Positions 1 to 9,797 of a DNA stretch of 64,000 nucleotides are shown here, piece after piece. The translations under genes and the position numbers were made by a program. The number at the start of each line of letters is the position of its first letter. Position 1 is the stretch's first letter. Source of the DNA: Bartonella sp. ML69XJBT (lineage in GTDB: Bacteria > Pseudomonadota > Alphaproteobacteria > Rhizobiales > Rhizobiaceae); contig NZ_JAQITB010000003.1 in assembly GCF_028618515.1 (NCBI RefSeq), forward strand, positions 89,965-153,964. The letters are read 5' to 3'. A model generated the notes under the pieces. It saw only the letters and a list, made by a program, of their open reading frames with translations, was not told the origin of the DNA and searched no databases.

Positions 1-139
1 TCGCATATTTATTGTTTTCAAAAATGAGAACAACATGATTAACATCTGATAGGTTTGCTTTTCCTAAGATATGCGTGTTTTCAGGGTAAGCATTTATTTT
101 TTCTTTAACGCGCTTTATTTTTTCGGTTGAAGTTTTCAA
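1..139 (-). CDS. phoH: PhoH-family ATPase, N-terminal end only (runs off the window)
   Basis: This is the 5' end of a gene that continues beyond base 1. The reading frame opens at a TTG (137-139) preceded by a GGGAG ribosome-binding site; an in-frame TAA just upstream leaves no ATG option. About 46 residues are visible, including the stretch HVVLIFENNKYA, which resembles the N-terminal segment of rhizobial PhoH-like proteins (FENN followed by a conserved Ala). PhoH proteins are P-loop NTPases linked to RNA metabolism. In rhizobia phoH lies directly downstream of miaB in the same orientation, as here. The identification rests on this short similarity plus gene order, since the Walker motifs lie outside the window. 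Confidence 0.6.
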   Translation of the reverse strand, partial: MKTSTEKIKRVKEKINAYPENTHILGKANLSDVNHVVLIFENNKYA

Positions 140-300
140 CCTATTCTCCCATATTTATATAAATTCTGCATACTTCCTGCAATAAACTTTATAGAAAACA
201 ATATATTTTTATAGAATGCATGGTTTAAATGTAATCATTTTCTTCAAAAATAAAAGAGCTTTTTAAAATCTCTGTTGTGAACGAGGCATGAAAGGCATAT

Positions 301-1677
301 TTACACATTTGCCATTTCACCAACAAAGCTGTTTGAACTTGTATTTTTAATATGAATTGCCACTACATCTCCTGTCATAGCGTCTGTATTCACGACAACG
401 GGCAAAAGCCAAGGTGAACGTCCTACCATTTGTCCTTCGTGACGCCCAGCTTTTTCGATGAGAACATCGGTTGTTTGACCAATTTTAGAACGCAAAAATG
501 CATCTTGTTGCTCAAGGAGCAGAACTTGTAAATGCTGGAGTCTCGCATCTTTTACAGTCTCATCAACATGATTCTTCATTGTTGCACCAACTGTTCCAGG
601 GCGGGGTGAATATTTAAAAGAATAAGCTGAACTATAGTGAACCTGTTTAACAAGTTTAATGGTTTCTTCAAAATCTTCGTCTGTTTCTCCTGGAAATCCT
701 ACAATAAAATCGCCTGAAAAAGCAATATCGGGTCGTGCGGTGCGAATTTTTTCGATAAGTTGAAGATAATCAATGCTTTTATGTTGGCGATTCATTGCTT
801 TTAAGATGCGATCCGAACCTGATTGAACAGGCAAATGGAGATAAGGCATCAATATGTCAAGATCTCGATGCGCGGCAATAAGGCTATCATCCATATCTCG
901 TGGGTGGCTGGTGGTGTAACGCAGACGTTTTAAACCATCTAGTTTGGCAAGATGATAGAGAAGATCACCAAGACGCCAAGTTTTACCATTTGCACTTTGT
1001 CCATGCCAACCATTTACATTTTGTCCAAGCAGCGTAATTTCTTTGACACCTGCTTCAATAAGTTGGCGTGCTTCTTCGGTAATTTGTTCGACAGGTCGTG
1101 ATATTTCGGCACCGCGTGTGTAAGGAACAACACAAAAAGTGCAAAATTTATCGCATCCTTCTTGTACTGTTAAAAATGCACTAACGCCCCGTTTTCTGAC
1201 AGCACGTTTATTATGCGGCGGTAAGTGAGCAAATTTATCTTCAACAGCATAGTCTGTTTCGATAATTTTTTTCCCCTGTTTTGCTTTTTCTAACAAATCT
1301 GGTAAGCGGTGATACATTTGTGGACCAATAACGAGATCCACGGTTGGAGCACGGCGTAAAATTTCACTCCCCTCAGCTTGAGCAACACAACCAGTCACAC
1401 CAATCATCAAGGGTTTATCGGGGCTCCGTTCTTGACGTATCACCCGCAAACGACCAAGATCCGAATAAAGTTTTTCTGCTGCTTTTTCGCGAATATGACA
1501 AGTATTAACAAGAATAAGATCAGCATCATTTGGCGTTTGTGTCGTAACATAACCTTGCGCACTGAGACTATCAGTCATTCGCTGGCTATCATAAACATTC
1601 ATTTGGCATCCATAGGTTTTGATAAAAACCTTTTTAGGAGGAACAGGAGGTATATTTTTAGGATCTGCTTTATTCAT
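301..1677 (-). CDS. miaB: tRNA-2-methylthio-N6-dimethylallyladenosine synthase MiaB
   Basis: Radical-SAM methylthiotransferase that adds the 2-methylthio group to i6A37 in tRNAs reading UNN codons. The 458-residue protein has the three domains of the family. The N-terminal UPF0004 domain supplies three cluster-binding cysteines (TYGCQMN near residue 24, NTCHIRE near 60, TGCVAQ near 97). The radical-SAM core carries CDKFCTFC near residue 176, and a C-terminal TRAM domain covers roughly 390-455. Length is normal for MiaB. It sits between phoH and rimI on the same strand, the usual rhizobial order, and is probably co-transcribed with rimI and tsaB upstream (gap of about 30 bp to rimI). Confidence 0.97.
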   Translation of the reverse strand: MNKADPKNIPPVPPKKVFIKTYGCQMNVYDSQRMTDSLSAQGYVTTQTPNDADLILVNTCHIREKAAEKLYSDLGRLRVIRQERSPDKPLMIGVTGCVAQAEGSEILRRAPTVDLVIGPQMYHRLPDLLEKAKQGKKIIETDYAVEDKFAHLPPHNKRAVRKRGVSAFLTVQEGCDKFCTFCVVPYTRGAEISRPVEQITEEARQLIEAGVKEITLLGQNVNGWHGQSANGKTWRLGDLLYHLAKLDGLKRLRYTTSHPRDMDDSLIAAHRDLDILMPYLHLPVQSGSDRILKAMNRQHKSIDYLQLIEKIRTARPDIAFSGDFIVGFPGETDEDFEETIKLVKQVHYSSAYSFKYSPRPGTVGATMKNHVDETVKDARLQHLQVLLLEQQDAFLRSKIGQTTDVLIEKAGRHEGQMVGRSPWLLPVVVNTDAMTGDVVAIHIKNTSSNSFVGEMANV

Positions 1678-1708
1678 AGCATGTGTCTAAATGTTTTTGA
1701 TATAAATC

Positions 1709-2200
1709 TCAATCTGTTTGCTGAAAAGTTTTTTCCATAACGATTGCGTCCACTCGGCTATTTTTTGTTTGATAGTAAGCAGGGCGTTTAGAAATTTTTT
1801 GAAATTTAAAACGTTGGTAAAGGTTCAAAGCAGAAAGATTTGTTTCTTCTACTTCTAAGAAGAGTTTAAGAGCACGCGCATTATGCAGATGGTGAAGTGT
1901 GCGATCAATAAGCAAGGAACCAATACCGTGTCGATGAAAATCAGGGTGAACAGCAATTGTGATAATTTCTGCTTCATCAAGAATAAGACGGCAAAGGCAA
2001 AAGCCTACAATTTGTTCAGGTTTTTCAATGAGAGAGGCTTTGTATCCAAAGATAGAACAATCTGTTAAGAAATCATCAAAAGCTTGCTTTTCCCAAGCAG
2101 GAAAAAAACAAGAGTGATGGATTTGATGAAGAGAAGCACTATCATCAATTTGGAGTGGAGAAACCTCAAAAAGCTTTTTTAGCAATAAAAATTTAGACAT
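1709..2200 (-). CDS. rimI: Ribosomal-protein-alanine N-acetyltransferase RimI-like GNAT
   Basis: GNAT-fold acetyltransferase of 163 residues. The acetyl-CoA binding segment is visible as ITIAVHPDFHRHGIGSLLI (motif A, with the R/Q-x-x-G-x-G/A type loop), followed by a C-terminal LYQRFKFQ motif typical of RimI. RimI acetylates the N-terminal alanine of ribosomal protein S18 in E. coli; in other bacteria its substrates are less certain. The frame is open further upstream, but I place the start at the ATG (2198-2200) that begins MSKFLLLKK. That gives a short overlap of about 8 bp with tsaB and suggests translational coupling. The pairing tsaB-rimI is very common. Confidence 0.88.
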   Translation of the reverse strand: MSKFLLLKKLFEVSPLQIDDSASLHQIHHSCFFPAWEKQAFDDFLTDCSIFGYKASLIEKPEQIVGFCLCRLILDEAEIITIAVHPDFHRHGIGSLLIDRTLHHLHNARALKLFLEVEETNLSALNLYQRFKFQKISKRPAYYQTKNSRVDAIVMEKTFQQTD

Positions 2201-2885
2201 TATTTTTTCGTGGTAATGCAAAACCAGTTTGTTGTTTTGCATCGGCATTACGTAAATAGAGCGGGCGGGGTGGATCTTTTGGTTGTTTGTTTGCAGCAAG
2301 ATGGGCATAACTTACAATGTCTGCTGCCTCACAAAAGCTTTGGTCTCGTATGATTTTTTTATTTATCTTATTGTCTATAATACGCTGTGCAATAATATCA
2401 GTTGCTGGACCGGTTAATCTCGTTTGTTGTGGTAAACCTTCGATGATATCCTCAATTGTTTTTAATCCTGGTTCTCCTAAAGGTGTCAAATCTTCATTGA
2501 AGTTTTGATGGTAGAACATATCTCTTCCTGCTTCAATGACGACAGTGATTGCTGATGCAGTATTTGTACTGGTTTTTGTTTGTGCTGCTAATGCTTCCAG
2601 GGCACTTATTCCGACAGCTGGTATCTCAAGCGCTAACGCTAAAGCGCGTGCTGTGGAAACCCCCACACGCACACCAGTGAAAGATCCAGGTCCAATATTG
2701 ACAGCAATACGATCAACTTGATTAAGGGTCATGTTGGCTTGTATCATGACTTGTATAATATGTCCCATAAGCTTTTCTGCATGCCCCTTTTGCATGCGTT
2801 CATTGATATGCGCGATGATAGATTTATGACGAACGAGCGCAACGGCGCAATAAATTGAAGCAGTGTCTATAGCAAGAATAAGCAT
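2193..2885 (-). CDS. tsaB: tRNA threonylcarbamoyladenosine biosynthesis protein TsaB
   Basis: 230-residue member of the ASKHA/YeaZ family. TsaB is the non-catalytic partner of TsaD and TsaE in making t6A37 on ANN-decoding tRNAs. The N-terminus (LILAIDTASIYCAVAL) has the phosphate-1 motif of the fold, and GPGSFTGVRVGVSTA near residue 65 is the family hallmark. Length is usual. It is the first gene of the minus-strand tsaB-rimI-miaB run; the 500-bp region upstream presumably carries the promoter. TsaD is not in this window. Confidence 0.95.
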   Translation of the reverse strand: MLILAIDTASIYCAVALVRHKSIIAHINERMQKGHAEKLMGHIIQVMIQANMTLNQVDRIAVNIGPGSFTGVRVGVSTARALALALEIPAVGISALEALAAQTKTSTNTASAITVVIEAGRDMFYHQNFNEDLTPLGEPGLKTIEDIIEGLPQQTRLTGPATDIIAQRIIDNKINKKIIRDQSFCEAADIVSYAHLAANKQPKDPPRPLYLRNADAKQQTGFALPRKNNV

Positions 2886-3384
2886 AAATATACTTTAGTT
2901 GAATAAAATGATAAACAAAAGGTCTATCGTGCTTTTTAGTTTTTTCATTTTGTAATAATTGAAGAAGATTGCTAGTGCAAATAAGCAGCAATATCTTTTT
3001 TCTTGGATACGGATTTGATTGTCATTCACATCCTTTTGTAAATTATAGTGCGTAAAAGAAATTTGAAAGGAGAAATTTTGAAGTCACATTTGTTTTTCTC
3101 CGATAAGAACATAGTCTGTATTGAGATGAGAGTGATAAAATAAAAAAGTAATTTTTATACATTGTATATTTCTATACACTGTTTATGGCAAATAATTATG
3201 TGCTGTAAAGCAGTTTAACAGTTTGCTACGTATATCAAAAGTGCATTTCATTTTTATCTGAAATGATAAGAAAATTTTTATAATTTTTCACTTGGTTTAA
3301 TAGAAGAGCTTTCCAATATTGGTAAATCTACGGGATGATTGTATAGTAGGCTGAAAAAAGTAAAAATATTTGAGAACACATATT
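2886..3384. other. AT-rich intergenic region, no gene recognised
   Basis: About 500 bp between tsaB and the YeiH-type gene, both on the minus strand. I see no ORF with a ribosome-binding site and no strong hairpin terminator. It should contain the promoter for the tsaB-rimI-miaB run. Confidence 0.6.
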
Positions 3385-4413
3385 TCAAAATGTAATATGA
3401 CTTAAATCATTCAATTGTATCATGATAAGACTACAAATTCCAAGGATAAGTATGGAGCAGGTTGAAGCCAAGATGACACGCCATCCTGCTTTTTTTAAGG
3501 ATCGGATATCAACGCCTAGTCCCAAAGCTGCCATTGAAATGACAGTGAACAACTGAGCGATAAATCGTATGGGTATAAGAGCGCTTTCAGGAATAAGATC
3601 GCTGGAGCGGATCAACATCATAATAATAAAGCCAATGATAAACCATGGAACAAGAGTGTGTAGGCGCAAGCGGGTTTGGGCTGATCGGTGATAAATAATT
3701 GACAAGGCAAAAATAACAGGACCCAGCATGAGAACACGCACCAATTTAACAACTGTTGCAATTTGAACACTTATAAAAGAAACAGATGCTGTTGCTGCCA
3801 AAACTTGTGGTACGGCATATACCACCATGCCTGCAAGCACACCATATTGACTCAATGACAAATTGAGGAGAGGATGTAAAACAGGAAGAAGTAAAATAAT
3901 AAGGATTCCTAAAAGGGCGGTAAAAGCAATTGATGCAGCGACTTCTTCATGTTTTGCTTTAATGACAGGGGCAACGGCAACAATAGCGGAATTACCACAA
4001 ATAGCGTTACCACAAGCAACCAGCATTGCTAAATGTGAAGAAAGCCCGAAAATTCGGCCAATAAAAAAACTTATAAGAATAGTTACAAATATAACGAATA
4101 TGATGCTAGCAAGCAAACTCCAACCGGCTGAAAAAACGGCGTGTATGCTAATGCTTGCTCCTAGAAGAACAATAGCAAATTCAAGAAGTGTTTTTGCACA
4201 AAAGGTTATACCTTTTTGAAAATATGTTGGCAAAGTAAAACAACTACGGATAATCGATCCTAAAATAATTGCTAAAACCAGACTTTCGAGCCATGCTTGC
4301 CCAAAAAGCTGTTTTTCTACAACTTCTAGACCATATGCTAATGCTGATATGAGTAAACATATCAAGATACCAGGAAAAAAGTCGTTTAAAAGTGAGAGAT
4401 TTTTCTTTACCAA
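3385..4413 (-). CDS. YeiH/UPF0324 family putative sulfate exporter, membrane protein
   Basis: Polytopic inner-membrane protein of about 342 residues with around ten hydrophobic segments. It matches the UPF0324 (YeiH) family through CGNAICGNSAIVAVAPVIKA in the middle and the C-terminal region with LFTVISMAALGLGVDIRSLKKAGWR. The family is annotated as putative sulfate exporters, but the substrate is not well proven. The frame is open to a TTG at 4482. I prefer the TTG at 4413, which follows a GGGGG ribosome-binding site, because it gives the usual length (about 340-350) and removes an atypical N-terminal stretch. recR ends only 8 bp from the longest possible start, so recR and this gene may be co-transcribed. 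Confidence 0.82.
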   Translation of the reverse strand: MVKKNLSLLNDFFPGILICLLISALAYGLEVVEKQLFGQAWLESLVLAIILGSIIRSCFTLPTYFQKGITFCAKTLLEFAIVLLGASISIHAVFSAGWSLLASIIFVIFVTILISFFIGRIFGLSSHLAMLVACGNAICGNSAIVAVAPVIKAKHEEVAASIAFTALLGILIILLLPVLHPLLNLSLSQYGVLAGMVVYAVPQVLAATASVSFISVQIATVVKLVRVLMLGPVIFALSIIYHRSAQTRLRLHTLVPWFIIGFIIMMLIRSSDLIPESALIPIRFIAQLFTVISMAALGLGVDIRSLKKAGWRVILASTCSILILGICSLIMIQLNDLSHITF

Positions 4414-4489
4414 TTTAATATTTCCCCCAAAAAAGAACAATGAGCAATGATAGCAAATAGAAGAGACAACAGCTAAGAGCAAAAAGTTT

Positions 4490-5095
4490 TTAAAGATTTG
4501 TTCTTGCTTGTAAGGCTGCTGCTAAAGTTCCATCATCAAGATAATCAAGCTCACCTCCTACAGGCACTCCATGGGCAAGTCGGGTCACTTTAACTGAAAA
4601 GTTGGAAAGCTGATCTGTGATATAGTGCGCTGTCGTTTGTCCCTCAACAGTAGCATTGACAGCCAGAATAATCTCTATAATTGAATTTTGTACAACGCGT
4701 TGTATTAAAGAAGTGATATTAAGTTCATCAGGGCCTATTCCATCTAAGGGAGAAAGACGTCCACCTAGTACATGATAACGTGCGGCGAGAGTTTTTGCAC
4801 GCTCTAAAGCCCACAGATCAGCGATATCCTCAACAACAATAATTGTTGTATCATCACGGCGTGGATCTGTACAAATCGAACAAGGATCAATTGTATCTAC
4901 ATTTCCACAAATAGAACAAATGCAAACTTTATTTACAGTTTCCTGTATTGCTGCTCCCAAAGGTTCCAGCAGTGTTTCCTTTTTTTTGATAAGGTAAAGT
5001 GCTGCACGGCGGGCAGAGCGTGGACCAAGACCTGGTAACCGTGCTAAAAGTTGAATAAGACGCTCGATTTCAGGTCCTGCAATGTGTTTAGACAT
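4490..5095 (-). CDS. recR: Recombination mediator RecR
   Basis: 201-residue RecR, part of the RecFOR pathway that loads RecA onto gapped DNA. Visible features in order: N-terminal helix-hairpin-helix ([18 protein letters not shown]), a four-cysteine zinc finger around residues 57-73 ([16 protein letters not shown]), a Toprim domain ([14 protein letters not shown]), and the C-terminal Walker-B-like stretch [19 protein letters not shown]. Length is standard. It lies 36 bp downstream of ebfC, in the conserved dnaX-ebfC-recR order. Confidence 0.97.
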   Translation of the reverse strand: MSKHIAGPEIERLIQLLARLPGLGPRSARRAALYLIKKKETLLEPLGAAIQETVNKVCICSICGNVDTIDPCSICTDPRRDDTTIIVVEDIADLWALERAKTLAARYHVLGGRLSPLDGIGPDELNITSLIQRVVQNSIIEIILAVNATVEGQTTAHYITDQLSNFSVKVTRLAHGVPVGGELDYLDDGTLAAALQARTNL

Positions 5096-5131
5096 ATTGT
5101 TGTCCCATGGGATTAAATAAAATATGCTTCA

Positions 5132-5455
5132 TTAAAATGGTAGTTTGAAACCTGATGGAAGCGGTAATCCTGCTGTTATACTTTTGGTTTTTTCTGCTAC
5201 AATAGCTTCCATCTTTGCTTTGGCTTCATTATAGGCTGCCATAATGAGATCTTCAAGGACTTCAACTTCCTCAGGCGTAAGTAGTGAAGGATCAATGTGA
5301 ACCGCCGTTATAACATTTTGGCCGTTTAAAGTGATGTTGACAAGTCCTCCTCCAGCAGAACCCATGACTTCAATTTTTTTCAGTTCCTCCTGAATTGTTT
5401 GCATTTTTTCTTGCATTTCTTTGGCTTTTTTCATCATGCTCATCATGTCACGCAT
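5132..5455 (-). CDS. ebfC: YbaB/EbfC-family nucleoid-associated protein
   Basis: 107-residue small DNA-binding protein that forms a dimer with a tweezer-like shape. The Met-rich N-terminal helix ([18 protein letters not shown]), the [11 protein letters not shown] strand and the C-terminal [13 protein letters not shown] tail are typical of the family. It sits between dnaX (14 bp upstream) and recR, the order found in most bacteria, which is the strongest support for its name. Its role is nucleoid organisation and possibly gene regulation; the function in this organism is inferred. Confidence 0.95.
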   Translation of the reverse strand: MRDMMSMMKKAKEMQEKMQTIQEELKKIEVMGSAGGGLVNITLNGQNVITAVHIDPSLLTPEEVEVLEDLIMAAYNEAKAKMEAIVAEKTKSITAGLPLPSGFKLPF

Positions 5456-5469
5456 AGAAATGGGTATCC

Positions 5470-7410
5470 TTATTCATCATTAGTTTCACGTTCATTTTCA
5501 AAAGTATCAATATTTCTAAAGCTATTAGATGGTAAATCAAGGTCATTTTCTTGTTTATTCAGGCGAATATCGACAATTTTCGCTTCTGGGAAATGGTTAA
5601 GTATTTTTGCGATATCAGGATCTGTTTCTGCATTGGAAAAAAGAGTCTTTTGGACAGCTATACTTTCTTCCTGTAAGGTTGGTCCTCCCCCTTCACTGAC
5701 AAAGGTTACAGTCCAGCGTTTTTTTGTCCATTGAAAAAGCATTTTTTCTATATCACAAGCAAGTGAATGTGGAGCGTCTTCAGAAAGCCTCAAGGTAATA
5801 TGCCCTGGTTTAAAGGAAACAGGATGCACAAATTCTTTAATAAGGAGTTTGAAAGGCATCTCATTATACTGTTCAGCTAATTTAACAATATCGTGCAAGG
5901 AATTGATAACAGTGGTTTGCGATACAGTAATTTCTTCTGCATTCCTCCTAGAGGAATGTGATAAATGCGTAATATCTTCAGAAAGCTTAACAGACTTTGA
6001 AGTTTCAAGAGTGTCTGTTATTTCAGGAGTGTTGGTACTTTCAAAAACTTGAGTTTTAGCTGTCTCTTTTTCTTGTAAGGAGTGGCTAAGTTGTTTGCCT
6101 ACGGATGGTTTGAAATCAGATTGATTAGCTGGCACGTTTGAAACGTTTTGGGAAGAATCGGCATATAGAGTTGTTACTTTTGTCGTATTATTTGCATTTG
6201 TGGACTCTTGATGAGATGCGTTTGGGACGATTGTGAGAGATGTTTTTTCTTGGCTAAGTTTTTTTAAGGCTTCATCAAGAGTAGGCAAATCAGCAGTGTG
6301 AGCAAGGCGAATAAGCAACATTTCAGTAGCTTGAAGTGGGTGCGCTGTCTGACTTACCTCTTGTAAGCCTTTGAGTAACATTTGCCAATTTCGAGATAAC
6401 ACAGGGACGGAAAGTTTTTGTGAAAAGCTTAAGCTTCTTAAGCGTTCCTCTTCGGTCAGTGAGAGATCTTCGGCTATCTCTGGAGTAAAACGGAGACGTG
6501 TGACCAGATGATTGAAATCGGCTAATTCTGTCAATATCGTGAGAGGATCAGCCCCTGCATCATATTGGCTACGTAATTCATGCAAGGCATTTACAACGTT
6601 GCCCTTCATGATGAATTCAAAGAGATCAATAATACGTGCTTGATCAGCTAGCCCTAGCATTGCACGCACTGCAACAGCACTAACATTCCCATTGCTATGA
6701 GCAATTGCTTGATCAAAAATGGATAATGCATCACGTACAGAGCCTTCTGCAGCACGAGCAATCATGGAGAGCGCTTGCTCTTCCACTTCTACCTTTTCAT
6801 ATTTTGCAATTTGGTACAAATGTGTACTCAAAACTTTTGCTTCAACACGTCGTAAGTCAAAACGCTGACAACGTGAAAGAATGGTAATAGGAACTTTGCG
6901 AATTTCTGTCGTTGCAAAAATAAATTTTACATGCGCTGGTGGTTCTTCAAGTGTTTTTAAGAGACCATTAAATGCCTGCGTTGAGAGCATATGCACTTCA
7001 TCAATAATATAAACTTTATAGCGAGCAGAAACAGGACGATAACGTATTTGTTCAATGATTTCACGAATATCATCAATACCCGTATGCGAAGCCGCATCCA
7101 TTTCTATAACATCGATATGGCGTCCTTCAATGATTTGTGTGCAATGTTCACCAAGTGTATTTAATACGGTTGTTGGTTGGTCAATATCTTTTGTTTTGTA
7201 ATTGAGTGCACGTGCCAAAATACGTGCTGTGGTTGTTTTGCCAACTCCACGAATTCCTGTTAGCATCCACGCTTGTGCAATGCGACCTGTTTCAAAGGCA
7301 TTTGTAAGGGTACGCACCATAGCTTCTTGACCAATAAGGTCAGAGAAATTTTGAGGCCGATATTTGCGAGCAAGAACACGATAGGTTGTTTCTACCGGCA
7401 TATTTTCCAT
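5470..7410 (-). CDS. dnaX: DNA polymerase III subunit tau/gamma (DnaX)
   Basis: Clamp-loader ATPase of 646 residues. The N-terminal AAA+ core has [16 protein letters not shown], Walker A in [18 protein letters not shown], Walker B in IIDEVHMLS and the sensor region [19 protein letters not shown]. The cysteine-rich zinc module of E. coli DnaX is reduced here to a single Cys (GEHCTQI), as I recall for alphaproteobacterial DnaX. Residues from about 385 to 520 are a poorly conserved linker, and the C-terminus should bind the polymerase. I choose the ATG at 7410 rather than the TTG at 7422. An A7 tract (6259-6265) at codons 383-384 could produce a gamma-like short form; see findings. It starts the dnaX-ebfC-recR run. 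Confidence 0.96.
   Translation of the reverse strand: MENMPVETTYRVLARKYRPQNFSDLIGQEAMVRTLTNAFETGRIAQAWMLTGIRGVGKTTTARILARALNYKTKDIDQPTTVLNTLGEHCTQIIEGRHIDVIEMDAASHTGIDDIREIIEQIRYRPVSARYKVYIIDEVHMLSTQAFNGLLKTLEEPPAHVKFIFATTEIRKVPITILSRCQRFDLRRVEAKVLSTHLYQIAKYEKVEVEEQALSMIARAAEGSVRDALSIFDQAIAHSNGNVSAVAVRAMLGLADQARIIDLFEFIMKGNVVNALHELRSQYDAGADPLTILTELADFNHLVTRLRFTPEIAEDLSLTEEERLRSLSFSQKLSVPVLSRNWQMLLKGLQEVSQTAHPLQATEMLLIRLAHTADLPTLDEALKKLSQEKTSLTIVPNASHQESTNANNTTKVTTLYADSSQNVSNVPANQSDFKPSVGKQLSHSLQEKETAKTQVFESTNTPEITDTLETSKSVKLSEDITHLSHSSRRNAEEITVSQTTVINSLHDIVKLAEQYNEMPFKLLIKEFVHPVSFKPGHITLRLSEDAPHSLACDIEKMLFQWTKKRWTVTFVSEGGGPTLQEESIAVQKTLFSNAETDPDIAKILNHFPEAKIVDIRLNKQENDLDLPSNSFRNIDTFENERETNDE
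6259..6265 (-). promoter_or_regulatory. Possible slippery tract in dnaX (A7, -1 frame stops at once)
   Basis: On the coding strand the frame reads TTA AAA AAA CTT AGC. A one-base backward slip on the A7 run reads ACT TAG, so the product would end one residue after the tract, at about residue 385. That is where the clamp-loader part (domains I-III) ends and the linker begins, as in gamma of E. coli. No upstream Shine-Dalgarno-like stimulator or convincing downstream stem-loop is visible, so this is suggestive only. Confidence 0.4.
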
Positions 7411-7645
7411 CAACGATTCCAACTTTGAAGCTCTTTATGCGTATAGTTCGATAATACAAAGGCACAGATTAATATCATAGTCTAATATAAAAGGATTTTT
7501 TCTCAATCAATTTATTTTTTGAAGGAATAGGACAATTTTCTTAAAGACAGCCCCAAACCTTTTATTGGCTTCTTGCACAACGCTGCTTTGAAAATTGAAA
7601 ACACTTCACGAAGAAACAAAAAAAACGTAATTTACAGAAAGAAGT

Positions 7646-7743
7646 AGGAGGCTGGTACAATGACCCGTACAAAAACCCGTTGGGGCTGCTTCTTTCCAGA
7701 CCTGACCCAGTTGGCGAGCAGTTCGTCCATCACCAACCTCCCA
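7646..7743 (-). ncRNA. ffs: Signal recognition particle RNA, small bacterial (4.5S) type
   Basis: On the minus strand the apical loop signature GGTCAGGTCTGGAAAGAAGC is present (near 7688-7712), matching the GGTCAGGTCCGGAAGGAAGC region of 4.5S RNA that binds Ffh. The ends pair: GGAGGTTGGT at the 5' end (near 7741) with ACCAGCCTCC at the 3' end (near 7648). Length is about 98 nt, a normal size for the Alu-less form. It lies upstream of dnaX on the same strand, as in many rhizobia. The exact ends are estimated from the closing stem. Confidence 0.93.
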
Positions 7744-7744
7744 T

Positions 7745-8209
7745 GCTCATATTGTCGATTTAAAATGAAAAATCAAGCTAAGAAACAAGAAATATGCTGC
7801 GAACAATGAAGAATTTTTCCTTTGTGCTTCATTCTGGTATTATGGGCGACAAGGGTGATGGAGATTCATCAATTTTTATGGGAAGAGCGCATTCTATTTG
7901 ATTTGCTATGAACAAGATGGTTATATTGTTCGACATTAAGGAGATGTTTATTGACTAAAGTTTCGTTAAAGGAGGAGGAATTTATTTTTTTGAATTTCTT
8001 TAAGCAAAGAAGCCTGTGCTTGTCGCAAGAGCTTCACAATTAAATCTTCTTATCCATTGCAACATGAACTGTTGGCACGTCTATGAAATTTTTAAATGGT
8101 TTGTTCTAAGAAGATTTAAGCAGCATTCAAAAAAATATTAGAATCAATGTATCAAGAATCTCTATGCGAATAGACACATGTTTGAAAATCTTATTTCAAA
8201 GCTTTATCT
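7745..8209. other. Intergenic region without a recognisable gene
   Basis: Both strands are interrupted by stops and no ORF has a convincing start. A few stretches (around 7800-7990) look mildly coding in short patches, which would fit an old decayed gene, but I cannot name a family. Confidence 0.5.
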
Positions 8210-8448
8210 AGTTATACTGTAAAACACTATCATTTAAGGTGAGGTGATATAAGGTATGTAAAACTTTACACATTAAGTATTTTAAAGCAATGGTGTGAAT
8301 ATTTAGGGCAGAGCTTGCACGTAGATTCTTGTAGAAATGAAATACATTGAGTGGTTAGCAGGTGGCAACCGTGAGATAAGAAGCTTGATTTTTTATAGAC
8401 GGATATGATTAGAAATCTTCGTCTTTTGAAGTGGGAGGAGGTAACCAA
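8210..8448 (+). repeat. Dispersed intergenic repeat family R2, copy 1
   Basis: About 235 bp that aligns along its length, with small indels, to 48981-49217 in the same orientation. Shared blocks include CTGTAAAACACT, GGTGATATAAGGTATGTAAA, CACATTAAGTATTTT and AGCAGGTGGC. Neither copy keeps a common open reading frame, so a non-coding or relic element is more likely than a gene. Confidence 0.7.
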
Positions 8449-8877
8449 TTTTACATTGCGTACCTTAAAAAGTTTAATAGAAATAGTAAGTTATACCTTA
8501 TGAAACTTGTTGTCATATTCTCTCAAGGCATGATAAAAAAATGCAGGAGCAAAAAGAAGTAGATAGGTGATTTAATAAGTTAAATTATAAAGAGAGTTTA
8601 TAGCATTTTAAGATGATCTTCATGGCAAGGATGAATGCAATATTCTCATTTTAAAATACTCTGATAATCAAAATACAAAATAATTCATTGGCAGCAAAAG
8701 GCGTTCACTATTCAGTTTTTTTATTTTATTTTTCTGAACAGCGTGATTTTACGAACCAAGCACAAAGTTTAATCTCCCTAAAAATCAAGCGTTGATAATG
8801 TACAACGCTTGATTTCAAAAAAGCTTACTCCAGCATTGTTATAAAATCATGCAAGCCCAGGTATTGTTAGAATATTA
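8449..8877. other. Intergenic region, nothing recognised
   Basis: AT-rich spacer. An imperfect hairpin around CAAGCGTTGATAATGTACAACGCTTG (8788-8813) could terminate transcription of the downstream minus-strand gene; on the minus strand it has no strong U-tract. No gene seen. Confidence 0.4.
8788..8820. terminator. Hairpin downstream of the secreted-protein gene
   Basis: The sequence CAAGCGTTG (8788-8796) pairs with CAACGCTTG (8805-8813) around an 8-nt loop, a perfect 9-bp stem. It lies 65 bp beyond the stop codon of the minus-strand gene at 8878 and is followed on the plus strand by ATTTC and an A-run. It may act as a terminator, but the U-tract is poor on both strands. Confidence 0.4.
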
Positions 8878-9288
8878 TTAATTGTAATCCCCTGTATCAC
8901 AGTCTATTCCAATAATTTTTTTCTTAGTAATATTTTTAAAAATATAATGTCCTGATGATGGAAAACTTATATGGAGAGATTTTATACCTTTGAGTGTAAA
9001 GAGCTTATGTTCTTTATCATGTTTTATTTTCTTTTCATCATCCGCAACAATTTTAAGTTTGTCCAAGTCAGAAGGGGAAGAGTACGATAAAGAAAAGGAT
9101 GCTTTTTTAGGTTTAAATGCTTTGCAAGCATATTCAACACCTTGATGCATTGTATTATCGGGCGTACCAATAGTAACACTTTCACTTGGCGCAAAATTCC
9201 ACGCTCTCTCACCAAATCCAGCAAATGCAACATTGGAGCACGCGAGAATATTGACGGCGAATAATCCTTGAGTGATAATTTTTTTCAT
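8878..9288 (-). CDS. Small secreted protein of unknown function
   Basis: 136-residue protein that I do not recognise. The N-terminus MKKIITQGLFAVNILACSNVAFA is a good Sec signal peptide with probable cleavage after AFA, so the mature part (about 113 residues, starting GFGERAWNF) should be exported to the periplasm or beyond. The mature part has two cysteines (YACKAF and GIDCDTG) that could form a disulfide, and it is rich in Lys and Ser. The open frame extends 22 codons upstream, but the ATG at 9288 that starts the signal peptide is preferred; it follows AAAAGGGA. The gene stands alone in a long non-coding region. Confidence 0.75.
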   Translation of the reverse strand: MKKIITQGLFAVNILACSNVAFAGFGERAWNFAPSESVTIGTPDNTMHQGVEYACKAFKPKKASFSLSYSSPSDLDKLKIVADDEKKIKHDKEHKLFTLKGIKSLHISFPSSGHYIFKNITKKKIIGIDCDTGDYN

Positions 9289-9797
9289 TATTTTTCCCTT
9301 TTGTTCTAAAATAGGGTTAATCATAAAGGAGTTTTCATCAATATAAAAGATCAAATTTTACTATGAAAAACAGGGCAAAATTGCAGTTTTTAGCTTTATA
9401 AAAATCGTTTTGATATTGCTTGAATTCAAGACAATTTAAATTATTCCTGTTTGATGTCTTCTAAAAGAAATTTCAATGGTTGTGTTAGCTTAGTTGGGAG
9501 ATTGGCGCGCATCCCTTTAAAATAAATTGCCATAGATGATACATATCTTTCCAAAGAGCTTTTTGTATGGGAGAAATAGGATTGCTAAGGCAAATTTTGC
9601 CTTTGTGCTTGTATTTTTTCTCCTGCCGAATTTATGTTCTTTTACTTATATATGTTATTCATGGAAAATATTATCCGGAAAATTGAAAATGTCCATGAAG
9701 TGGTGGGATAGCTCATTTTTTCAGTGTTTATGATAAAGTTATGTTAGCAAGAAAAGAGCCTGCCTTGTCTATGAAAAGTGATACAATTGAATTATTT
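9289..9797. other. Intergenic region with a possible 30-codon ORF
   Basis: About 500 bp between two minus-strand genes. A 30-codon minus-strand ORF (9441-9533, beginning MAIYFKGMRANL) has somewhat coding-like composition, but I see no clear ribosome-binding site and it could be the tail of a decayed gene. Nothing else stands out. Confidence 0.4.

Noticed and set aside
7745..8209. Possible decayed gene
   Set aside because: Short coding-like patches only; no frame or motif long enough to name a family.
9441..9533. 30-codon minus-strand ORF between two genes
   Set aside because: Somewhat coding-like, but lacks a ribosome-binding site and a known family; kept only as a note in the spacer entry.
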